The notes beneath the pieces are model-generated. The model saw only the letters and a list, made by a program, of their open reading frames with translations, did not search any database and was not told where the DNA came from. A DNA stretch of 64,000 nt. It comes from Doryteuthis pealeii (taxonomy: Eukaryota > Mollusca > Cephalopoda > Myopsida > Loliginidae). Location of the stretch: NCBI GenBank assembly GCA_023376005.1, contig CM042163.1:1539045-1603044 (forward strand), given 5' to 3'. The position numbers and the translations under genes are program-made. Each line of letters starts with the position of its first letter. The first letter of the stretch is position 1. Below, one piece after another: positions 57,643 to 64,000 of this stretch.

Positions 57643-57888
57643 GGACCATATGACCTTTAGGCACCCCTTTCTGCAATCTCAACTCACAAGGACACTTTTC
57701 TCATTTACACACCGTCAAAATCCGGTTGTTTGCTAGGGGTTAGGGTTAGGTTAGAGGTTAGTTTTATAATTTTAAAAAAAACTCTAAAAATCGTCTGTTA
57801 ACAACTAACCTGATTTTGATGGTGTAAATAGAAAAAATATCTCCACGAATCGAGATCGCAAAAGGGGTGCCTAAAGGTCATATGGTCC
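57643..57888. mobile_element. Family E foldback MITE, copy 2
   Basis: GGACCATATGACCTTTAGG arms are mirrored at both ends, and TAGGGGTTAGGGTTAGG lies in the loop (57,734-57,760). The flanks show no clean 8-bp duplication. Confidence 0.8.
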
Positions 57889-58044
57889 AAATGTTTTTAG
57901 TGAACTTATTAACATAGAAAACGATGTCAATGCATCGATAGGGAAGGCATAGTTGGCTATCATCAGATTATCAATCGTATGGAAATCTGATCTCACTGAC
58001 AAGTTAAAGTGACAATTCATCCAAGCCGTAATTGTGTCAGTGAT

Positions 58045-59222
58045 TTGGTTTTGGTTTATTTTGTTTTATGGCATATCAACCTCAGTGGGTCATTTAATGC
58101 CGACAAAGTTTTGAAATAAATTCATTCTTAATGGATAACAAATTTTGTTTATGAACTCATGTTTTTCTATTTAACCCATAGATGGGACCCTAACAGGTAC
58201 TACCACTCCGGGTCAGAGTGGACCAGGGAGCAATGGGGATGAAAGGGTGCTCCACATTCCCCAAACCTCCAAAACTGGAACCTCACCATCAGATAGAGTT
58301 TAACGTCATTCCCAGGGCATGTAGACCCTCAGCCACCGCCTTCTAGCACCCATATGATAAAAAAGGGGTTGGGGTTTGCCATAAGGGCAATAGGGTTGGG
58401 AAAATCATATAGGTGCTAGGGCTTGACGTGACCAGCCGATTGATCGGAGGGGGCCTCTCCAACCGCCCGTCTAGCCCAAGATAGGGCCAGAGTGGAGTAT
58501 TGCAAGTCATGAACTGCTCATCCACCTAGGCTCTATCCTTAAGCATCACGGGTTGCCACCCACGGCCAACAGGTGGCCCCATTGGGGGCGTCTTACCCCT
58601 CTGCAGAGGTGCAGTCGGTGCATTCTAACGCCCTAGCCGACAGGGCAGCTGTTTGGGAAAGGAATTAAAAGTCCCGCTTACTCACAGGGAATGCTGGGTA
58701 GCCGGAAGATCGTCTTTCTGGTAGCGAGATAGCAGCGGGGGAAACGAAAAAGGCAAAAGGGAAATATTAAGGTGTAAGGGGAACAATTCCTATGAGATTC
58801 TAATTTGGGTGAGCCATGACAGGCATTTCAGTCTCGGAAGACTATAATATAGTTTTTGTACCCCTGAAGTTACAGTGCCTCCTGTGACTGTGAAGTCCAA
58901 TGTTTGAAAAACATTCTTGAGCACAGATGTCGCTGTCCCTGAAGATGTTGATGTGCCGGTGATTTGTTGCTGCTGCTTTCTTCTGGACCTCTTGGCTTCA
59001 TGGTGTTGTGCCAGGGTGGCTTCAGATAGTAAACTATAGAATAGGTTGACTGTATCCTCTGCAGAGGGGTAAGATCACCTACCCCATAAAGTGTCCTGAG
59101 TACAACACTAAATTGCATCTCATGGTGAGGCTCCAGTGGAGTACCCCTTCATTGGCATTACTCCTAGGTCCAGTCTGAGTTGTAATACTTGTTAGGGTCC
59201 CATTTATGGTTCAAATGAATTT
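58045..59222. mobile_element. Family A element, most complete copy, carrying a LINE fragment
   Basis: Outer motif TTTTATGGCATATCAACC (58,068), then the left arm and interior as at 1-540, then foreign sequence 58,650-59,030. The right arm (59,040-59,215) contains CCTCTGCAGAGGGGTAAG and TTAGGGTCCCATTTATGG. The distal part of the right arm is lost where family E copy 3 begins. Confidence 0.7.
58650..59030 (-). mobile_element. LINE 3' remnant with decayed zinc-knuckle tail
   Basis: On the minus strand, CACCATGAAGCCAAGAGG leads into Gln/Ser/Thr-rich codons and a frame-shifted version of C-S-R-M then IGLHSHRRHC. Compare SRIGLFSHS at 47.2 kb. A GTCTCGGAAGACTATAAT-type 3' UTR segment (given here in plus-strand sense) follows. 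It sits in the interior of family A. Confidence 0.5.
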
Positions 59223-59235
59223 GTTTAAAAATCGT

Positions 59236-59475
59236 GGACCATATGACCTTTAGGCACCCCTTTTGCGATCTTGATTCATAAGGACATGTTTTTCATTTAC
59301 ACAGTCATAATCCGGTTGTTTGTTAACAGACGATTTTTAGAATCTTTTTAAAATTATAAAACTAACCCCTAACACTAACCCTAAACCTAACCCCTAACAA
59401 ACAACCGGATTTTGATGGTGTAAATGAAAAACATGTCCTTACGAATCGAGATTGCAAAAGGGGTGCCTAAAGGTC
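59236..59475. mobile_element. Family E foldback MITE, copy 3 (right end eroded)
   Basis: The left end GGACCATATGACC is intact; the right end stops at AAAGGTC, missing about 9 bp. AAAATCGT flanks both sides (59,228-59,235 and 59,477-59,484), an 8-bp duplication. The telomere-like core has the opposite orientation to copies 1 and 2. Confidence 0.8.
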
Positions 59476-59529
59476 TAAAATCGTTAGTATTCGATAAGAC
59501 CTTGTACAAAAAAAAAGACTTTTAAGAAA

Positions 59530-59610
59530 AAATTACACATAAAATGTAAATATGAATGTACAATGAACATGATTCCCTAACCTCTTGGCATAAGATAACC
59601 CTACATTTAA
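59530..59610 (-). repeat. Short repeat shared with 46.19-46.26 kb
   Basis: TATGAATGTACAATGAACAT and GATTCCCTAACCTCTTGGCA are the inverse of 46,190-46,255. Confidence 0.5.
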
Positions 59611-60004
59611 AAAAAAGTTGTGCACTTTTTTTGTCCGCTTTTTTTTTAACCTTCAGACCCTTTTTGTCAGTGGCTTCAACCATCACACCAGTAAGGAATA
59701 TAATATCAGCGTCATCCCCCCCAGGCAACACCTGCTCCCTTCATCTTAAAGGGGCAGTACTGAGTTTATTACCCGGTGCCTGAGGCGCCTCAAAACAGGT
59801 ATGTTGAAAGGATACAGGTAATTTTTACACTAGAAACAGCATGTTCTTCATCTGAAATGGTATGAGGTCAGAAAATACTTACATACAAACAAATTAATCT
59901 AAATTCATTCAAGAAAAAAACGATTTAATTTTATTTTAATTTATTTACTTTACATTCAAAGAAACAAGTTAATCTTAAGAATTAACTTTTAATTAAGATA
60001 ACTA

Positions 60005-60236
60005 AACTGGGCTGACAAAGGTGTCAAAATAAGGGTGACCCAGAAAAAACAGAACGAACAAATTTTGTAATAAAGCTGTTAATCTTAACTAAGGGGTTAG
60101 GGTTAGGGTTAGGGTTGGGGTTTAGGTTGGGGTTGGGGTTTAAGATTAGTTTAATGGGAAAATAAATAAATAATTTGGGTTCTGTTTTTTCTGGGTCACT
60201 CTAATTTTGACACCTTTGTGCAAGTTCAGCACTAAA
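60005..60236. mobile_element. Family L inverted repeat with telomere-like core, copy 2
   Basis: The outer arms GACAAAGGTGTCAAAAT and ATTTTGACACCTTTGTG enclose AGGGTGACCCAGAAAAAACA ... TGTTTTTTCTGGGTCACTCT. The core is TTAGGGTTAGGGTTAGGGTT (60,094-60,145). A single inner unit is present, against two at 53.1-53.4 kb. Confidence 0.8.
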
Positions 60237-60624
60237 CTGTAGTATAATAATAAAAAAAAATAGCATACGGTTATTCTATCTTTGAATAATTTAGATATTA
60301 TTTAAATCCAAACCGGAACCAGTCTAATTCTGTTGTCTCAAAACTACAGACGAAAGATCAACGGTCACACGAACTCTCCAGTTATTTACTCTCCTTGCTT
60401 ACCTCCCTTGAAAAATAAATCCCATTATTGCTCCCGTCATAAGTCATTCATTCTGATAACGAAATAATAAGTTCTCCCTTACATCCGGGTCAACAGGGAC
60501 GCCATACTTGCTAAGGCGAAGCTCTTTAATACAGAAGGGTTTCCTTTGTTTCCTAAATTGTTTTTTTTTTTTAATTACACCATTCGTCTTCGAAGCTTTT
60601 CTGCCAACACAGACTAAAGAAAAA
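60237..60624 (+). promoter_or_regulatory. Upstream region and 5' UTR of ZNF207
   Basis: The 388 bp before the start codon carry none of the repeat families seen elsewhere. They include AACCGGAACC (an ETS-like GGAA core, 60,313) and TTACATCCGGGTC. A pyrimidine-rich stretch, TTTCCTTTGTTTCC, is near 60,540. No TATA box is convincing. The transcription start cannot be placed from sequence alone. Confidence 0.45.
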
Positions 60625-60665
60625 ATGGGTCGCAAAAAGAAGAAGCAGTTAAAACCATGGTGCTG
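60625..60665 (+). CDS. ZNF207: ZNF207/BuGZ, first coding exon (partial gene)
   Basis: The start AAAAAATGGG has A at -3 and G at +4. The exon encodes MGRKKKKQLKPWCW, which I recognise as the conserved N-terminus of ZNF207 (BuGZ). That is a nuclear C2H2 zinc-finger protein that binds and stabilises BUB3 through a GLEBS motif, supports kinetochore-microtubule attachment and spindle assembly, and has been linked to spliceosome function. In the family, Cys13 of this stretch begins the first zinc finger and the next residues are Tyr-Cys. Here the genomic reading continues Tyr-Pro-Phe to a stop, so a splice must occur. The exon ends within the Trp14 codon (TG|G, phase 2). Exon 2, encoding the zinc fingers, is not found in the remaining 3.3 kb, so the gene runs off the window. 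I base the identity on 14 residues plus the correctly placed splice site; a processed copy is excluded by the intron. Confidence 0.87.
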
Positions 60666-60675
60666 GTATCCTTTT
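60666..60675 (+). promoter_or_regulatory. ZNF207: U12-type 5' splice site of ZNF207 intron 1
   Basis: GTATCCTTTT follows the exon. The minor-spliceosome consensus is (A/G)TATCCTTT, matched here without a mismatch, whereas the U2 consensus GTRAGT fits poorly. The branch site and acceptor lie outside the window. Confidence 0.82.
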
Positions 60676-61307
60676 AAATTTTTAATTTAAAAAAAAAATA
60701 GATGTTTCCAATAATGTCTGTTTTTCTTGGGAGTTGTGTGTATATTTTCCGTCGTTGTTACTTTAAATTTTATCATAAACACCGATTTATGTTATATTTT
60801 TTTGTATTTATTTTATAATTAAATCAGACATTACACATCCTATTTTCGATTATTAATATCTTTATTTGACTTTAAAGGACATAATTTTCTTAACATCTTT
60901 ATAACGTTTAACTTGTTTTCTTGTTTGCTGTCTAAACAAAAAAAATTCCCATGGTGATTTTTTTAAAGTCATGCTTTCTTATTCAAGGGATTTTTTTATT
61001 TATTAAAAAGTTTCGTCATTCTTAGATATATATATATATTTTTAAAAGAATATCTTAACAGAGGATATGTCGATGATTCTATTTAAAAAGATAACTCATT
61101 TAATTTGTAATCTCTTTTTAGTTTTATTAAAGTAAGAAAAATTTCTATCGTTTTTTCGCCATTTTTTATTGTAATTTTCCTAAACTTGATATTAAAAATT
61201 TCCACTGAAAAACCGTCATTAAATAAATGAAGCTTATCTTAATTAGTTAATTAAGATGTAATTATTTTATATCCTGGATTAGATATTGATAAAAATAGAA
61301 ATTTTTG

Positions 61308-61339
<32 letters not shown>

Positions 61340-64000
61340 TACTTGCACATGATTCTTAAAATCCACGTGTTTATTTATGCTTTTTCATCTTAATCTTACC
61401 AAGAAATTATATATTTATATTGATACATTATTTTTACTTACCTATGAATGATTTTACACGTAACATTTTAATAGATTTAATGTCTTATTGTTTTTTGTTA
61501 AAAGTTGAAGTAGTTTTGCTATCTCATTTAGTTTTAACTTTAAGAAAAATATTGCTTTATTTCTGAATATAATTAAATTGTAGTTCTCTTTTTATAAAAT
61601 TATTTTATTATTGTCTTTGATAAAGTCGTATCTTTCTGTTTAAAAAAAATCACCTGGAAAGAAACCGTAAACACAATAAAGAAAATATTTACGTATCTAA
61701 ACATTTTTATTTTTTTATCTAAATCTTAAAGTTTTTAAAGTGTCTTATTATTATTATTATTACCGATTTTTTGTTCTTTTTCTTTCCCCCCAAATTTTTA
61801 TATTTTTTCACTAAAGAAACTCCTTAAGATTTATCGCTATCAACGTAATTTTAATTACCTGGAAATAATAATAATAATAATAAATAATTATATAAAATTA
61901 AATAGAATTAACCATGTGATCATTAAAGTTTTAATTTCTTTTCTTTTTTTTTTCTTTTTACGTTTTTGGTAAATAAATAAATAAAAAAATCCCAATAATA
62001 ATGAAGAGTACATTTTGTTTGCTTAACAAGAAAGAGATGGCGTCAAAGGAGAATGATATATGTAAATGAATTATTATTGAACAGTAAATAATTCGTATCT
62101 TCTTTATTAATTTTATACTGCTATGAAAATATTATCGAACCCTTTTCAATCGATAATATCATCCACTTATTTATAATATACCATTTCACAAATCAATAAC
62201 CGATTAATATCGATTATTTATTCTATTATTTTCTTTTGTCAATCGTTTCAGGCACTGATTTTTTTTCTTTCTTTTTTTTTTTTTATTTTGCATCTATAAA
62301 TTTTGAAATATAAATCTTTTATTTCACAATTTTGAAATTAGTAATTTAAAAAAATTAAGATTGATAACTCTGGCTTTTATTTCTCTTTTTTAAATTGTGT
62401 CAATATTTAAAGGTTATTTTTAGTTAAAAGCGCTTTCTTTTGATCTCGGCAATATTATCACTCATAATAAATATAAATAAGATGAGGTTGTTTTTTTTTG
62501 ACAAAATTGGGATTTTTATTTATTTTTATTTTTTCATTAATTTTAATGAATTTCTTTTTTTTTTTTTTTTTTGTTTGTTTTTTTTTTTCACTTCTATTTT
62601 CTTTGTTTTTATTCTCTATCTTTATTTTTTAATATCTTTTTATTTTTTAAGGAAAATATCTCTATAACTTGCCAAACACTCATTTGAGTAAAGATTAGTT
62701 TTGTCGTCTTCATATTAAGAAATTTGTAACAAAAATATTTTCTTGGAAAAGGTTTAATTTTAATAACATAAACATTTTAAAATAACCACTTAAAAAAAAA
62801 TTAAAAGCTACTTTTTTTTTATACAAAGGCATTTGTTTCTTTGATCTTTCCGCACCCCCCCTCCCATTGATGTACTATCAAAATGAGGGGGAGACATTTT
62901 CTGTCATAACCATTTCCTTGTTTTGTTTTTGGTTTTAATAATTAGGCATTTAAAATGAAAGGATTTCTCTCTCACATACAAACACACCAACATTTTGAAT
63001 ATTTAAAGAACTTTTCAGTTGGTTAGCCAAAGAGTTCTTTTCAAAGAGAAAATTTCAAAAGTTGGAAAAATTACTCGCACCCCCCCTCCAAAAAAAAATT
63101 CTGTTTCTGTTTAGTTTGAATTTCATTTATTTAGAAATAAATAAAAATAAAATAAACAACACTTTTCTTTTATATAAAATAAAATTTTGCATAAAGTGTT
63201 TACAACAATTATGACAGGTATATAAAATCTAAAAATATTAAAATCATGAGCACAGGTGTTCCTGATTTTATTATATATGTCTTACTATAAGCGGATACCT
63301 GATGTTCCCTGGTTAGAAGGGGATAATAAAAAGTTAGTCACGCAGATCCATTGATTGTCTTGGTCTTACATAATTGATGTACGTTTTAATTACAAACACC
63401 ACTAATGACTTTCCCTTATCTCCCTATTCAAATCCTAATTTTTAAATATCTTCCCAGATATAAATTAATTTTTTTTTTTTTTTTTTTTTCACAAAAATCA
63501 AGCTTTGGTGATAGTGAATGTGTGTATATACATTTACTTTGTCATTGTTTTGTTTTCATAGTTTCATCCAGACATACGTGCACACCAACTGTCCTTCATA
63601 GATATAAAAGATAGATAAGATTAAAATGTTGAACTTATATATATGTGTGTGTGTGTGTGTTGTCTGTAATTGGGCAGCAGTTTTTCCGTAATGAATATTT
63701 TCTTAAAAAGAACAAACAAGCAATTAGCACATTGTTTTGCTTGTTTATTAACAAGTGACGATAGTAACAAGTTGAATGAATTGGGAACTCATTGAAAAGA
63801 TTTAGGGTTCAAGCCCTGTTGGTGGTGTCTTCTGCAATTTTCAAAGACGATATTTTCTCTTGTGGTATTTAGACGAGATTAATTTTCATTGTATCCAGTG
63901 ATACAAAATATGGTCTAAAGTGGGACTTAGTGTATGTGAGTGTTTGTTTTTGTTTTTTGTAAAGAAAACTAAAGGCTCCCTTCTTTTAAAATAATCATCC
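60666..64000 (+). other. ZNF207: ZNF207 intron 1 (5' part, at least 3.3 kb)
   Basis: Strongly AT-rich with short (TA)n, (ATT)n (61,747; 61,866) and T-runs, and (GT)n at 63,646. None of the Helitron, family A, E or F, or complete SINE copies that fill the rest of the window was found. A weak tRNA-like trace is GGGTTCAAGCCC at 63,806. I searched for the expected zinc-finger exon 2 (Cys-Asn-Arg-Asp-Phe-like) in all frames by eye and did not see it. Confidence 0.7.

Noticed and set aside
59522..59731. 69-codon minus-strand frame with Lys-rich middle
   Set aside because: Its distal third is a repeat shared with 46.19 kb and the middle follows A-runs; no domain recognised.
60444..60635. 63-codon minus-strand frame opposite ZNF207 exon 1
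   Set aside because: It overlaps the 5' UTR and exon 1 antisense and has no motif; a shadow of the real gene.

Overview
This is a eukaryotic, almost certainly animal, window that is AT-rich and dominated by repeats. I can support one host protein-coding exon. At 60,625-60,665 (+) the sequence encodes MGRKKKKQLKPWCW, the N-terminus I know from the zinc-finger protein ZNF207/BuGZ. It is followed directly by GTATCCTTTT, an exact match to the minor (U12-type) 5' splice site. The rest of the window (to 64,000) is intron 1; the next exon is not here. A mollusc, possibly a cephalopod, is my best guess. The reasons are several tRNA-derived SINE families, very long (CT)n and (GATA)n arrays, TTAGGG-like cores in foldback elements, a long intron, and a scattered AAGGGGAA-AACTCT motif that I recall from molluscs. 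The species cannot be proved from this sequence alone.

Layout. 1-7 kb: a long-TIR DNA element (family A), a foldback MITE with a telomere-like core (family E), SINEs, two copies of a LINE 3' end that run into (CT)n, and a foldback element carrying a complete SINE with a 14-bp target duplication. 7-13.2 kb: three large pyrimidine tracts or minisatellites. 13.4-26.2 kb: five copies of a non-autonomous Helitron (family B), a second Helitron family, a solo LTR inserted inside a SINE with a clean 5-bp duplication, and more (CT)n-bearing repeats. 27.3-45.0 kb: a large tandem pair (27,337-35,063 and 35,245-44,988) on either side of an exactly 100-N gap. Each copy ends in a (GATA)n array punctuated by TATGAACAGCGTAAT. 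The pair looks like an assembly overlap of two haplotypes at least as much as a real duplication.

45-60.2 kb: remnants of LINE C-termini, including an R2/R4-type restriction-like endonuclease domain embedded in (ATT)n. There are also several foldback elements and palindromes, further SINEs, and family A and E copies. 60.24-64 kb: the ZNF207 promoter side, exon 1 and intron 1, where the repeat families of the rest of the window become rare.

There is no operon-like organisation; the biology is one gene start next to a dense mosaic of mobile DNA. Most long open frames here are simple-sequence artefacts (poly-Ser/Leu/Phe, Lys/Glu/Arg, Ser-Ile-Tyr-Leu) or lie in transposons, and I did not call them genes.
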